This document shows positions 1 to 11,689 of a DNA stretch of 64,000 nt, one piece after another. The stretch comes from Branchiostoma belcheri (taxonomy: Eukaryota > Chordata > Leptocardii > Amphioxiformes > Branchiostomatidae), in contig NW_017804165.1 of assembly GCF_001625305.1 (NCBI RefSeq), forward strand, positions 266,127 through 330,126, written 5' to 3'. Below the pieces are notes generated by a model, which ran no database searches, was not told where the DNA came from, and worked only from the letters and a program-made list of their open reading frames with translations. Position 1 is the first letter of the stretch, and each line of letters starts with the position of its first letter. A program made the position numbers and the translations under genes.

Positions 1-103
1 CACAATAGAAAAGATCTAAAGTTAAACATGAGAAAAACAAGAAAGGAAACAAGTGGTAAGAATCTGAAAGCCAGAAAAAAAGGAAGACAAACAGAAGACT
101 TAC

Positions 104-279
104 CTAGCAGAGCCTGTCCACATGGCACTGTCCTGTACCCTCAGCCCATCCTCTCCCAGCAGGGACTCAGCAGACGCTGGACGTCCACTGTTCGGCCTGG
201 ACTGGTAACCAAACGGGTCGCTGCCAATGCCACTGGACATGCGGGATTTTGCAGCTGTGGTTGTCTGGAGCTGGTTGGC
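104..279 (-). CDS. RGS22: RGS22 exon 7, residues 216-273 (last exon in window)
   Basis: 176 nt, phase 0 to 2, acceptor attactgttcag and donor CTAG|GTAAGT. Encodes a Ser/Gly-rich, less conserved segment (ANQLQTTTAAKSRMSSG and SRPNSGRPASAESLL). The gene continues beyond position 1. Confidence 0.85.
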
Positions 280-437
280 CTGAACAGTAATACACAAGGT
301 GGTGTCATTCAGTGTAAAAGGATATGAACAATTCTCTATGTAGGTTCTTAAAAGAGGGCTTAACATTGATTTCAATAAGCACACACTCACACACACATAC
401 ACTTACGTACAAACTCAAACACACACACACACACTTA

Positions 438-474
<37 letters not shown>

Positions 475-475
475 A

Positions 476-521
<46 letters not shown>

Positions 522-3500
522 TACACACAAACCTACCTGTCTGGCTGTAGAGATCCACTGTTTAGTCTGTGTTGTGGAGGCCTCTCCCATGCACACATAC
601 ATGGTCTTCATCAGCTTCACTGCTGCATCATCCTCCAGCTGCTGGGTGATCACAACCGACTTCTTCCTGGAAAAAGGTCTGGCGACAGAAGACAAAGAAA
701 GTTAACATCAATAAGATATCAAAAGTTTTGAGAACATTTTTGTACACAGTAAAACAACAAAGATACTAAGTAATACTCAATTCCACACCTTAAGATAAAG
801 TTCTGAATGTTACTTGCACGTGTATCTATTCTAATGCCTTCTCCTATCTGACTGACCAGCTTGGCACCTCTCTCTAGCCATACCTGAAGTTGACATTACC
901 AGGTGATGCCTTCTATTATATAATAAAGGTAAAACTCCTGTCCTAGATGGTCAAAAAAGTTTTGTGTACCCAATAAACCTCTTCTTGCCTGACACCACCG
1001 CAACCATTCCCTGTATCTTTGCTCATCTATATAAACAGTTTAAAAGCATTTGACTCAGAACCAAGAGGTCCTGGGTTCGAATCCTACCATGTCACCAACC
1101 TTGGGAAATGCCCTTGGGAAAGGCAGTTTATGTAACTTTCCTCACTTTGCTCAGGTGTTAATGAGTATGCCAGAACGATCATTATCATGATAGTGGGCAT
1201 GGAAAGAAAAACCAAACATTTCTCCCATCTCTCTGCATCCTCTCACCTGTACTCTGTGTCTATGGTGAGTTTGACCCCGCTCTCCAGGTTGTCTGTCTGC
1301 TGCAGCAGTTTGGCCAGGCGATACTCCAGGTACAGGTCACTCTGCAGGAAGGCAGGCAGACGCTGCTGCTTGATCCACTGGATGCCTTGTTCCTTGTTCA
1401 GACACTGGAGGAGACGGATGTACATAATGCTTACGGTTAGTACACCTCCACTAGATGAACTGCTAGCCAAAAAAAATTCCTGCTTTCACATACACAAATA
1501 ATTTGACAGGAAAACATTCTTCCTCCTCGTATACATTTTCTTACAACTGAGAAATCATTGTACTCGTCTCCATCAATTATGTATCAAGTATCATAATTTC
1601 AAAGCCAAACCACTTACTGTTACAAGGAAGCTGGTTTTAATCTCCTCCTGTGTCTGTGGCTCATCAGAGAACACCTGGTAGTACAGGGGCTTGTCCGTGA
1701 TTGCTCGTGTGGCGTTGTAGATCTGGCTGGGTGCCTTGTATGAACGCGCCACAGCTTTGATCTGATTGGCCACATCCTTCTGTGCGTTGGTGACAACCTC
1801 AAACCCTCCCAGGTCCTTGTTGAATCTAAGAGGTTCTGGGAATGTCTGAAAGAGAATTGTTACAAAACATTGAATGTCTGAAAGAAAATTGTTACAAAAC
1901 ACTGAATGTCACTACTCAAACCACTGAGAAATGTAATGTGTAATGTGCATCAATGAAACATAAATAAACACAATAAAGATAAACACAGTATAAAACTGCA
2001 TACATTGCTGTACATGTAGAGTCAACTGTCAACCTCTTGAAATTTGCATGAAGCTCGTTGTAGTCTATGACATATTTGCATAAAGAGCTGCAATGTACCG
2101 CATACCTGATCTGTCAAAGCACAATAATTACTCTCCAACTTATCTCAGATAAGTAGACTTTGCATTGGCTCTAATCCTAACACATTAGGAACAAGGTCTC
2201 CAATTGGAAATACATTTGAAATCGGAAGGGTAATTTTCCTCCAATCTATCATAATCATGGCCTTTTGTTTGGAGTAACCACTGTCTAAATGGACCCTCTG
2301 GGGACGCAAAAAGTTGCTTGATTGTATGATTAGCTTTGTAATCACGGTAAGCAAAGATTGAAACAGTTAGTAGAAATTCTTCAATCGCGAGACTAGGTCA
2401 CTCCTTGAGAAAGGTGTACAGTCGACACCGAAAATTTGGAGGTACGTGTTTTACCTTTAAATACAGTCACTGATTGAAGAATTTCTACTAACTGTTAACT
2501 CTACGTGACTGATGAACCTCTTCAACGACAAAGATTGAAACTTGTTCAAACTTACTGGGAGGCTGAGGAACTTGTTGAAGTAATCCACAAACAGGTCATC
2601 TGTGGCCAGGAAGTCCTCCTGAAATCAACAGCACAAATTATCATTGATGAAGAATAGTCATATTGATATATTAGTTACTTTAATGTCTTTGATATGTATG
2701 ACTATAGCCTTTTCTAACAGTTAATCACAAGATGTTCTCTTTATTGGTGTGGTCGCGTGGCGCTATGTCAGATTGCTTGACTCGAAACCAAGAGGTCCCA
2801 GGTTTGAGTCCTAACATGCCACTGATCATGTGCCCTTGGGAAAGGCACTTTACACACTTTCCTCACTTAACTCAAGTGAAAATGAGTATTGTCTGTCCTG
2901 TATTTGTTTCTATGTGTGGGACGCAACACCAGCAACAGCTACCTGTGTCCCATGTGTCAATAAATCAAATCAAATCAAATGGTGTGGAAAATGTCAGTGC
3001 AATCATGCAGATGTCTACTGAACAGGTCACACATTTTAACAGCATAGTCCCCTCTTTCCAGCCAGACTTGGTAACATCAACAAAACACCTGTTCTCGTTC
3101 TTTTACAGACAGGTACACAATGCCTTTAGGAGCCCCTGCTGAGACAGCGTTTGTCTCAAGTAGGAAAGGGCTGGTCTGCGTGGAGCCAAAGTGATATATC
3201 ATGGTAATTAGGACTAATAAATGTGTTTCAAAGTGTTATAATGATAGATAAGCACTAAGTGGGGTCAGCTTCAAGAACTGGCTCACTGCATCTTTCCCAG
3301 GAGTAGAAAAACAATGTGTCTACCTCTTGCACAGATTCTAATGATTTTCTAATGACCATCTTGAAAGCTGTCTTTTTTCCTAAGCATTCACAAATCTGAA
3401 ACTAACCAACAGGGATCATAAATGCAGCGAAAAAAGCTCTTGAGATATATAAAGGAACAAGGAAGAAAGACCTAAAGACAAGATGTTATATGATGCCTAG

Positions 3501-6500
3501 TTAAGGACTGTCCTGTATCAAGTTTATTGACCTTATGACCTATGAGAGAATTGTTTTACAAGAAAAGCATCATGGGCTTGGGTTGAAGGACTTCTAGCTT
3601 TCTTTTTAAAACTGTTTTACAGTGAAGTCTGTTTGGAAACACAAGTAGTCAAAATAAATACTAGAATGTAACAGGACAGAAATAAAAACTTCTGGAATGC
3701 GCTGAGCTATTCTTTACACGGTTCTGTCCATATTTTAACTCATAACAATCGTCCATTGGTCGTAGTTTACAGCAAACAGAGAACTGTAAACACGCCCAGG
3801 TGTGGGTTACCTGGTACTGTTGCCGAATGGGGAGAGTGTTTAACCTCGGCGACTCTGGCGTATGCTGCACAGTCACCATGGCAACAGGTATAAACAAAAC
3901 ACCTGAGCTCTGTGGTGGGACACCAACAGTGTTACAGGCTGACTTTATCTTGACTTGATATCATGCATTAAGCAGTGATATAGATCAATGAAGAAGAATC
4001 TAGCAATGTTTTTGACTAACATAATCGAAAACAAATACTTATGTGACTCATCAGTGGAACATTGTTTGAATCTTAAATGAAGAAAGGTTATTCTAAAAAT
4101 TAGGAAAGGAGAGATACCACAGTCTCTCTACATGCACATTATTTATAGGTAAGTCAATCATGCATTGGAAAACACTGCCAATAAAAGAAAGTGGGAGACT
4201 TTCTGTCCTGTGTGCCTTTTGTATTCCACAGTCATGGAAGATTTGAGAACTTCAAAAGCGGAGTCTCTGTTCCAGCCCGACTAGTGTAACACTAGTCCTG
4301 TTACATTGTCCAATACTGTACCATCTGAAGTTACACATTCTTGTCCTTCCCAACAGACCCATGACAAAAAATAATAGTTGTACTTTCTGTCCTATTCCCA
4401 GGTGTTACACTATACCCAGGGTATGGGACAGACAAGGGAAGCACTTTCCCACCTCTACCTTAAACTGTCTACCTGAAACCTAACCAGGTGTGCTTCAAAC
4501 ATGATGTACATCTTCAAGTATAGGTTCCAATCTTTAATGTATCTTCAAATATACATGAAAGCACACTCAGGAGTGTAAAGGTAATACTAAAGGTTAAGTG
4601 TAAGCTGGATCAACAAAAAAGGAGACTGTGCATTATGCAACGATGTTTAACATCTGATAGCTTTAATAGGCAAAGCATGCATGCCTGCTAAAGTGTACAC
4701 AACAAACAAGTTTGTGGCCTCAACGTTGGAAAAGTTGGAGGCAGGTATGCAGGGAGAAGAGGGGAGATTCAAGCTTATCAAGAGTTTCGGAGCCCTACCC
4801 TTGAAGTATAATATATGTCCAATCACAACACTAGGCCCCAAGTAAAAGACTTCAATTGAGTTACAAAGCGACCCCCTAAGCAGCGTGGAATGCCATTGTC
4901 CGTCCACAACCATGGAGACGGGTCACAGGTAAATCAAGTTAAAGCCTTTGTCAGCACAAAGTACCGACACATTAGCATCTCCCACTTTTCAGAACCACTG
5001 TGTGCATCAGCCCAGAACAGGCCACAGACATTAGTACCTGGTATCTCGCTACGGCCCGATGATCAGTGTGCCAGTCTAACACTAGTGAAAATTGTCCTAA
5101 TGACAAGTCTTAATTAGACAACTCGCATCACGTCAACACATAATTATACGGTACTATTACTGATGGTGAGAACTGATAGACCTGAAAAGGCTATTCAGCG
5201 TGGAGCACTTTTAACTTGTGCTACTGCCAACATCTGTCCTGCCTCCTATTTTATTGCAGTACTAAACTGTGCAATTAAGGCCACACCAATTTAATTTCTT
5301 GGTTAACGGATTCGCCGCTTCATTTTTTTCTGATTTGCAAATAAAAATAACAGGTCAGAAACAACTGCAAAATGCTCACATTTAGCCCTGAACAGTTGAA
5401 AAACTGTCCTTTTCTTACTACTTCTTACAGTCATTCCATATTTCAATGCAGTGGTATCATTAAAAGTTCAAAATTCATTGTTTAAATTTTGAACCAGCCT
5501 GGTGTGTTGACTTCATGGCTCCTATTATACCATTTTGGGCCATAATAGGATGCCTAGGCCTGTTTTAATTTTTTTTCGCCCGCCCGCTCCATTATTTTTG
5601 TAGAAAAATCCGTTAACCAAGAAATTAAATTGGTGTGGCCTAAGGGTGCATATCTAATATGTGGGAATGGCAAACAATTACAAATTATACAATTACAATC
5701 ACTATCAACACTTCAAGAATTTCTGGGAATTTATGGGAAAAAATTTAGAATTCTCCTGGATTATTATACAACTGAGCTTAAGCTCTTCACCAAAGAAATC
5801 TCACAGAAAAAAGTTGTTACTGAATCTCTGTCTAGCTCTACGTAGTTCCTACTAATTCTAATCACTACAAAACAGGTATATTCTCTGTATCATGCATGAT
5901 TTTCCCCTTTTCATATATAATTCACGGTCCTTGTTACTGTTAATATTATTGTGTGAAAGGCAGATGTAATGTTCCGGAAATAAGGAGAAGAGCTTCTACA
6001 ATACAATTGTGTATGCGCTGAATCAAAATGTATGTAATGATTACCTGGATATGATTGTACATGCCACACAAAGGTCCAGTGGTCTGGAAACATTTCCTGT
6101 GGGATTTGGTTGTTCTTTGTATCTGTCACTCAACATTATCTCACATACCATGGGCTCTCTCCTCCTGGCTCCCAGCTAAATTATTTAGCATGAACACAAG
6201 ATAGTTCTATGCAATACATTGTACTTTAATTCAACACTTTCTGTAGAATGGTTAGTATTTTTGCAGCCACTGCAAGAAAAGCACACCAGACACCACTGTG
6301 TTGTAAATTTGTTGCAATATTGTGCTAATCATATCCCTTTTCTTATGAGCTGAACAAATTCTGATACACTGATATACTGAAGGGAGAACCTGTAATGTAC
6401 AGACATACATTCCAGGTTTAAAAGGCTCCAATTATCATCTTGTTTTAAATACATTGTACAGGTCAGTGATTTTGTCTACAGTGACATGTCTGTCCATTAG

Positions 6501-9405
6501 GTAGAGATGTAAGGAGCCCTGTAGTGAGATAACACCTGGTACTTAAGGGCAGCAGGGCTTGTACAGAGCTCTCAAGAACAGGTGGTCAGAGTGGCTAAGA
6601 GGACAAAAAGATATAGTGATAAAGCAAGGAACCATTGCAATAATAACAAAACCCGACCGAAGCCTTCCTGAACAAATCCTGCAGAATCCGAAAAATTCTG
6701 TCCTCTCAAACATCGGGAAACAGATCTTAAGACTAGCCCAGCCAACCATGCACTGCTAATACTTTGTAATACATGATCTTTACAAGAAACATTTAAGTGG
6801 TCTGACTAATTCCGTGAAATGTAAATTTGAACTGAATCTCAACTCAGGTTTCCCTGAGAAAATGGTTCTACTACACTTTGATGAAAGGTTAGAGCATTGA
6901 CACAGCTACACAGTTTCTTTAAGTTCCTCCAGAAAAAATATAACGCTACATACAAATGATTAATAAATTTCAATTTACATTCTATGACTCCTTGGTGTCT
7001 TCTCGGGCAACATAATTGTGTCATCTTTGTCCTGGAATTAAAACTGACTACAAGCTGTCTTTAAGACCATCACTGACAAGCTTCATGCTGTATTAAAGTC
7101 TGGCTGATTGCCACATGTACACCATTCCAGCAGGTCTAAGAGACTGGGTGATGGCATGTGCTTTGTACATGTACCTGCACAGACCTGGCCAAAACATACT
7201 CATTTATACTGGTGTTTTGTCACATGACTGAAGGCTTTAGTTCCACTCAATCTCACAAACCCTGCAGCTGACTGCTAGAGGGGGGATTTGTGTATTCTGC
7301 GGCCCATAGGTGACCCTAAGGTACGCCCACAATCCCCCAGTCTCTAGGCAACACAAACATGCCCCACCAATCGTTCCCCTATAATCCAATAATGCACACT
7401 TCGACCTTTTCCCAGACTTGAGAGTTAATCAGCAGCCAGGGTTTAACTTTACAGCTCACAAGAGGACTTCGTTGTGCCTAATTTATGACATGTACCCAAG
7501 CCATAATCACCACTTAGTACTCAGCAACTTTTACAGTAGCTGTACATGATAAGGACCTTAAAAATCCCCTGTATCAGAGTGATAAAAGGCAGACCTACTT
7601 GTTGTAGAGAATCACAAGGCTACTGTAATTTGTGGCATGACAACAAACTGCAAAAGATTCTTATTCTGTAGTAACTGTAATTTATCTTGTTGATTAAACT
7701 TATAATTACTCTCTTATTAAGTCTTTCTACAATGTTCTTGACTTTTTACTAGTATTCCGATAATAGTATTCCATAAGTCATGCTTCAAGAACACAGTATG
7801 TATATCTTACATGTGTATTTCAGATTACTGCTTTTTCAGTTAGCTTTTACATTAAAGATGTACAACATAATTTCAGCAATTGTAAAGAATATCAATTTGA
7901 ATAAAATATTATGGTTGTACAGTACCAACACCACTAGCAAACATAACCATTCCTTCTAACCCATCTGGGCGTTTATGATTCTCTTTGTGTGTGAGTGTGC
8001 ACACTAACCTCCTAATGCACGTCAAACATACTTCAGACAAGGCTCCCAACAGAATCAAATGACATTTTCGACCACAACCACTCATTAATAAATCAAAAAG
8101 CCCTTTGCCAATTGCACAAACAGCATGTCCTGACAACTGTGCGACTATGTCTGAGGTCAGACAGTTGTGCACTATTGTAGCTCACACAAAGCTGACACGT
8201 TGGTTACCTGTTGTGTTTGGATCAGGTGACAACTACTGACATCAATGTCTCTGGCAGAAAGAGAAAGTCTCACGACACAAGCTATGCATTCCATCTCAGG
8301 TCAAAACACTGCAAAATGTTTTTTCCCATTTTTTTAGCCATGATGTTAGTATTGAAATCATTTAAATTTAAACTTCCCCATTTTCAAACAAGTAACATGG
8401 GAAGCAAAACAGAACTTGGAAGGGTTCAAAGTAGAATTAATAAACATAGTTCTTACACATGGTTTGTTTCTATCCTGGGTCTACTTTTTTCCACATTTTC
8501 TCTTTAAATTCTTGTATTTTCCTCGCTCTTTGACTACTTGTCTTTACCTAAAATATTTGACTTTCCAGATACTTACCAAATCTTCATGCCTAATCTCTGG
8601 TGGTTCTGTAAAAACAGGATAGAAAAAGAATTGGTCACTGACTGTACTCTACATAACAGTTACATTTCCTGAACAAATTCCTTCTTTTACCAGATCGTAG
8701 AACATAATCAAAATGAGCAATCCATGCTAATTTGTGAACAATACTATTAGTACTTAATCCCGCACACCCTTTATTATCACATCAAGTGTAACCAGTTGGA
8801 CTAGTAACAAAAAATGTAATACCTCTCGAAGAAAGATTTTATACTTGAGCAACAAGCTTTTCTGTGCTACAATGTGAAATGTACCAGAAATAAATTATAA
8901 TACAGTATGACAAGTCTTCTTTGTATATCAGGCTGAAAGGTAGCAACAAAACAGGAAGATATATAGCACACACTGAGAATGATCATTAGTTGCCTGATTG
9001 ATGGCACATAAAATACCTATCTAGTGTCATTCTTAAAATGTAATGTGACACTAATAACCTATCAAACTGCACACAAGGAATGAGTTTGATTTTCTAAGCC
9101 ACAGTTTTGAAGTTGCTTGACATATTTTAAGTTTCCTTTCTTTTTGTACAAAGGTTTCCATAACATAGGAACAACTTTTCATCGGCATACAGTGTAACAT
9201 TACAGAGGTCAACATTTAAGCAACTGGACAGCATGATCATTGTTGTTGTTGTTGTTGTTTTTCAATCAAATCGTTACTGTGATTAAAACACTAAAAAAGT
9301 GAATTAGTTGGAATACAGACACAACCACAGGCTGTAGGGTCGAAAATTACTGTGGGAATAGCACTTCAAACCCCACTCACCTACAGTCAGCTTTCTCTCC
9401 GGCAT
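104..9405 (-). CDS. RGS22: RGS22 (regulator of G-protein signalling 22), N-terminal part, seven exons, partial at left edge
   Basis: RGS22 is a large multi-RGS-domain protein reported mainly from testis and ciliated cells, where it is thought to bind G-alpha subunits. I join seven minus-strand exons: 9381-9405, 8577-8605, 2556-2618, 1618-1845, 1247-1404, 537-678 and 104-279. Every junction is GT/AG and all phases agree, giving 273 codons plus 2 bases. The start MPERKLTV-EPP parallels human MPEKRLTAEPP as I recall it. Later blocks also align: FLATDDLFVDYFNKFLSLP, RFNKDLGGFEV, CLNKEQGIQWIKQQRLPAFL, EYRLAKL and MGEASTTQTKQW. The part seen precedes the RGS domains, which should lie beyond position 1. 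The ATG at 9405 was chosen for the human match and the exact phase-1 junction. The gene is divergent from the 17.1-kb gene. The identification is from memory of the human sequence, not a database search. Confidence 0.9.
381..523. repeat. CA/TG microsatellite with interspersed ACTTACGTAC
   Basis: Three runs of (CA)n separated by copies of the motif acttacgtac, in RGS22 intron 6 directly beside the exon 6 donor. Open frames across it are low-complexity artefacts. Confidence 0.95.
537..678 (-). CDS. RGS22: RGS22 exon 6, residues 168-215
   Basis: 142 nt, phase 2 to 0, acceptor tgtcgccag and donor CAG|GTAGGT. Encodes PFSRKKSVVITQQLEDD and MYVCMGEASTTQTKQW, matching human YVSLGEASYTQTKDW. The intron that follows begins next to a long CA microsatellite. 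Confidence 0.9.
1036..1180 (+). mobile_element. tRNA-derived SINE fragment
   Basis: Carries the B-box-like ggttcgaatcc in the context agaggtcctgggttcgaatcc, followed by the same cccttgggaaaggca stretch and coding-like tail seen in the longer copy at 2741. The 5' head is lost. It lies in RGS22 intron 5. Confidence 0.65.
1247..1404 (-). CDS. RGS22: RGS22 exon 5, residues 116-167
   Basis: 158 nt, phase 0 to 2. I chose the ctcctccag acceptor because it restores phase 0 and begins at CLNKEQGIQW, matching human CLSREEGIKW. An AG 36 nt further upstream would break the frame. Donor GTGAGAGG. Confidence 0.9.
1618..1845 (-). CDS. RGS22: RGS22 exon 4, residues 40-115
   Basis: 228 nt, phase 0 to 0, acceptor ctctttcag and donor GTAAGTGG. 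Begins TFPEPLRFNKDLGGFEV, aligning with human TFSEAIRFNADYGVFEV, and ends TSFLVT. Confidence 0.9.
2365..2528 (+). mobile_element. Miniature Penelope-like element with hammerhead-like core
   Basis: A perfect 25-bp inverted repeat (2362-2386 and 2472-2496) is followed by about 32 bp of extra 3' sequence, and the whole is flanked by a 13-bp direct repeat, caaagattgaaac (2352-2364 and 2529-2541). The layout copies that of the larger Penelope-like element at 12411-14209. Inside, cttgaga, a ggtgt/acacc hairpin and gaaa (2404-2433) resemble a degenerate hammerhead core. No coding capacity. Confidence 0.5.
2556..2618 (-). CDS. RGS22: RGS22 exon 3, residues 19-39
   Basis: 63 nt, phase 0 to 0, acceptor gatttcag and donor GTAAGTTT. 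Encodes 21 residues beginning EDFLATDDLFVDYFNKF, the most conserved N-terminal block against human RGS22. A miniature Penelope-like element ends 14 bases into the downstream intron. Confidence 0.9.
2741..2981 (+). mobile_element. tRNA-derived SINE, near full length
   Basis: An A-box-like tggtcgcgtggcg and a B-box-like ggtttgagtcc lie at tRNA spacing, followed by a body shared with the copies at 1036 and 15099 and an (AAATC)n tail. It lies in RGS22 intron 2 in antisense to the gene. Confidence 0.75.
3872..3885 (+). promoter_or_regulatory. RFX X-box (perfect 14-mer) in RGS22 intron 2
   Basis: GTCACCATGGCAAC fits the X-box consensus GTNRCC-N2-RGYAAC at every fixed position. RFX factors use such sites to drive ciliary genes. 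Function here is inferred from the motif and the host gene. Confidence 0.5.
5279..5640. mobile_element. PIF/Harbinger-like MITE, 362 bp
   Basis: Perfect 34-bp terminal inverted repeats beginning GGCCACACC, flanked by TAA on both sides (5276-5278 and 5641-5643). A 3-bp TAA target duplication is typical of PIF/Harbinger. The interior has no coding capacity. In RGS22 intron 2. Confidence 0.8.
8577..8605 (-). CDS. RGS22: RGS22 exon 2, 29-nt microexon, residues 9-18
   Basis: A 29-nt microexon between a gtttttacag acceptor and a GTAAGT donor. Phase 1 to phase 0; it encodes (E)PPEIRHEDL, matching the human EPPTITEEEFE stretch in position and charge. Confidence 0.85.
8962..9035 (+). repeat. Solo copy of the 11.7-12.4 kb tandem unit
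   Basis: Contains gaatgatcattagttgcctg followed by attgatggca and aaaatacct, the same core that recurs in the tandem array near 11.8-12.3 kb. In RGS22 intron 1. Confidence 0.55.
9239..9260. repeat. (TTG)n microsatellite
   Basis: About seven units of TTG in RGS22 intron 1. Confidence 0.9.
9381..9405 (-). CDS. RGS22: RGS22 exon 1 (coding part), residues 1-8
   Basis: 25 coding bases, ATG to a GTGAGTGGGG donor, encoding MPERKLTV and ending in phase 1. The exon is too short for ORF finding; it was located by looking for a start resembling human MPEKRLT upstream of exon 2. Confidence 0.85.
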
Positions 9406-9928
9406 GGCTGTAGAGGTAAACACGTAATACGACACACACTCAACAACGCCAATTCTAAATCCCTCCTTGTGTCCGCTACAGCTGGCAAATGGCGAAATGG
9501 CCTTTCAGAGAGTCCTAGTGAAATCTCAAGGAGTGTCGCAGGTGATCCCACAAGTCCAAGACCGTGGCAGAAGACTCAGGTGAGGCGACACACCTGTGGC
9601 TGTCACCTGGTTTGAATGACTTGTCCATGGAGCGGTGTTGTCAAATAAAACAGCCACATGGCAACAGTTTCAAACAGCGCTTTCCTCTTGGTTTTAAGAC
9701 AAGGTATGCTCCAGTCTACCTGCACACCCCTACCACCACCAGGTGCTTAAAAAACACCTGGGATAGACAGGTAAGGAAGGGAGGTAGGAGGGGGTAGTAG
9801 ACGCAGTTGAACAGGCGGGTGTTGCCGGGCGATGGTAGTAACCACACCAGGCATTTACATGACAATAGCCCGGAGGCTGTACAAATGGATCCATTTACAC
9901 AGGGGGCCATACAGGGCTGATTTACCTG

Positions 9929-9943
9929 GTCGCCAGGGGCAAC
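9929..9943 (+). promoter_or_regulatory. RFX X-box-like site upstream of RGS22
   Basis: GTCGCC-AGG-GGCAAC, two X-box half-sites with a 3-base spacer, about 520 bp upstream of the RGS22 start codon. The spacer is at the upper limit accepted for RFX, so this is weaker than the intron 2 site. Confidence 0.4.
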
Positions 9944-11479
9944 GGGCAGGGGGCAGGTCTGTGGACTCAAGGGGTCAGGGGTCACGGCACGGGCGGGAAA
10001 CTTGAGCAGTAAAGGTAGCCTCAGATTCATCAACAACTGAAGAAGGAATCAGGAGTGTTCATCGTTCCTCTGTGACAACAACTACAACAAAACAGCAGAA
10101 GTTTTTAAAGTTAACATTTGTTAGCATGTTGTAATAACTACTGTCGAATTGTAAAATGCCGTAAAGACAACAGCGCGACTGTCCTAAAATAACCGTTGAA
10201 CAAGGTTTGGCGAAGGTATTAAATTGGCTAAAACCGATATAGGGTTCGCGATAAATTATGGCACTAACACGGACGTTATAGCTTGATCTAACGTCCTTGT
10301 CTTAACTTAAACATATTGGACTAAGCTGCGTTGATTAAATAGGGTTAACGTGAACGTTTACTTGCAGACCAGGTTCGAAATCTCTGACAACTTGAAATGT
10401 CACCATGATGCAGACAAAGACACAAGAAAGATCACAAGCGTCAACACCATCAATAATTTATAACTCGATAAACCTGGTCCATCGAACGTTGTGGTCTTCA
10501 AACACGCCTCCACATCCAGATATGTCAAAATAGACGATCTTTTCGAGAAAAAAATGCTGAAATGTGACTGCGATGCTGAACTCCGAGCTGTGTGTTGTCT
10601 GTTTGCCCGCCTCTCTCTCTCTGTATCCGCATGGGGGTAACAAGGAACACATGTGATGTTTTTGGCGACGCGCCTGTGGCGTGTTCATTAAAGTTACGAA
10701 AGGGAATGTCTATGTGTACGCAATGAGGTTGAAGGGCAAACACACATAAACACAGGCACAGTGGCAGAAAAAACACACACACTTTCATACAGACACAGTG
10801 TAAACAGTGCACATAATCTCCTTGATTGTACTCAACACTGAGTTGGCGCTTGCAATTTCGGTCCCAGTAGCGCGAGTCTTGTAGACTTTACACGTTGACT
10901 ATTTAGCATAATTTGTACAGTATGTACTCTGAATATGGTAGTGTGTTGCTCTCTGCGCGCGGGTATAACTTTCACACATTTGATAATTACACTGCGTTCT
11001 CATGCAAAAGTTTTCTGCAGTTTTTCTTTTTCTCGCACGGCGTCGCAAATGAACTGGTCGTCGTTGTGAGTCACTGCGTTATGGAACTTGCTCACCAGAT
11101 GTCGCGGTTCTCAACAAGAACGATATCAGTGTGTGGACCAATACTTATATATATGACTGTATGTAGCTGAGACCTTTTGGCTTTTGAAACGTACACAAAG
11201 ATCTGGCCGTATACTACTCGTGCGGGGGCGTATTTCTACTTCTGCCGTAGATATAACGTTACAGGAAACAGATGCAGAATGTAAGGTTATATACACCCCC
11301 GCATTATTAGTTGTCTACGGCTTATAAAGTCTGATGAACTAACATTTTAATAGGGTCATTAATGGGTTGCTGGGGAGTTTTAACGGTTTTTAAAGGTTAC
11401 TGATGCGGATATAGTGCGATATATATGAATAGTTAGGGCAGCTACGATCGGAGGCAGTGGATTAAACGTCGGTAAACTC

Positions 11480-11617
11480 TACTCTTCAAGCAGAGGTTTG
11501 GAGTTTCTTTTTTTGCACTGGAATTTTTTTCGCCCAACCCAACTGAAAAAAAAGTCCAGTTCGAAAAAGAAACCCCGATAAAAATAACCCAAAATCCAAA
11601 CCACTGCTTAGAGAGTA
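11480..11617. mobile_element. hAT-like MITE family 1, copy 1 (138 bp)
   Basis: Inverted-repeat element with termini tactcttcaagcagagg and its complement. The near-identical flanks ggtaaact on both sides suggest an 8-bp target duplication offset by one base. Same family as 21676, 22939 and 33682. Confidence 0.7.
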
Positions 11618-11689
11618 GGTAAACTTTAAAACACAATCTATTTGCAGTGTCTGCTCTTCACTGTCCTTTCTTCTACAAGAGCTCTGATC

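Larger units (their letters stand above)
2619..8576 (-). other. RGS22 intron 2 (about 6 kb)
   Basis: Large first-half intron. It holds the SINE at 2741, the X-box at 3872 and the Harbinger-like MITE at 5279. The rest is AT-rich sequence in which I see no supported exon. Confidence 0.8.

Noticed and set aside
381-523. CRISPR-like regular repeats (CA runs with acttacgtac spacers)
   Set aside because: A eukaryotic microsatellite with periodic interruptions; no unique spacers.
324-731. 135-codon plus-strand frame with His-Thr repeats and its minus-strand Val-Cys counterpart
   Set aside because: Created by the CA microsatellite; the real coding sequence here is RGS22 exon 6 on the minus strand.
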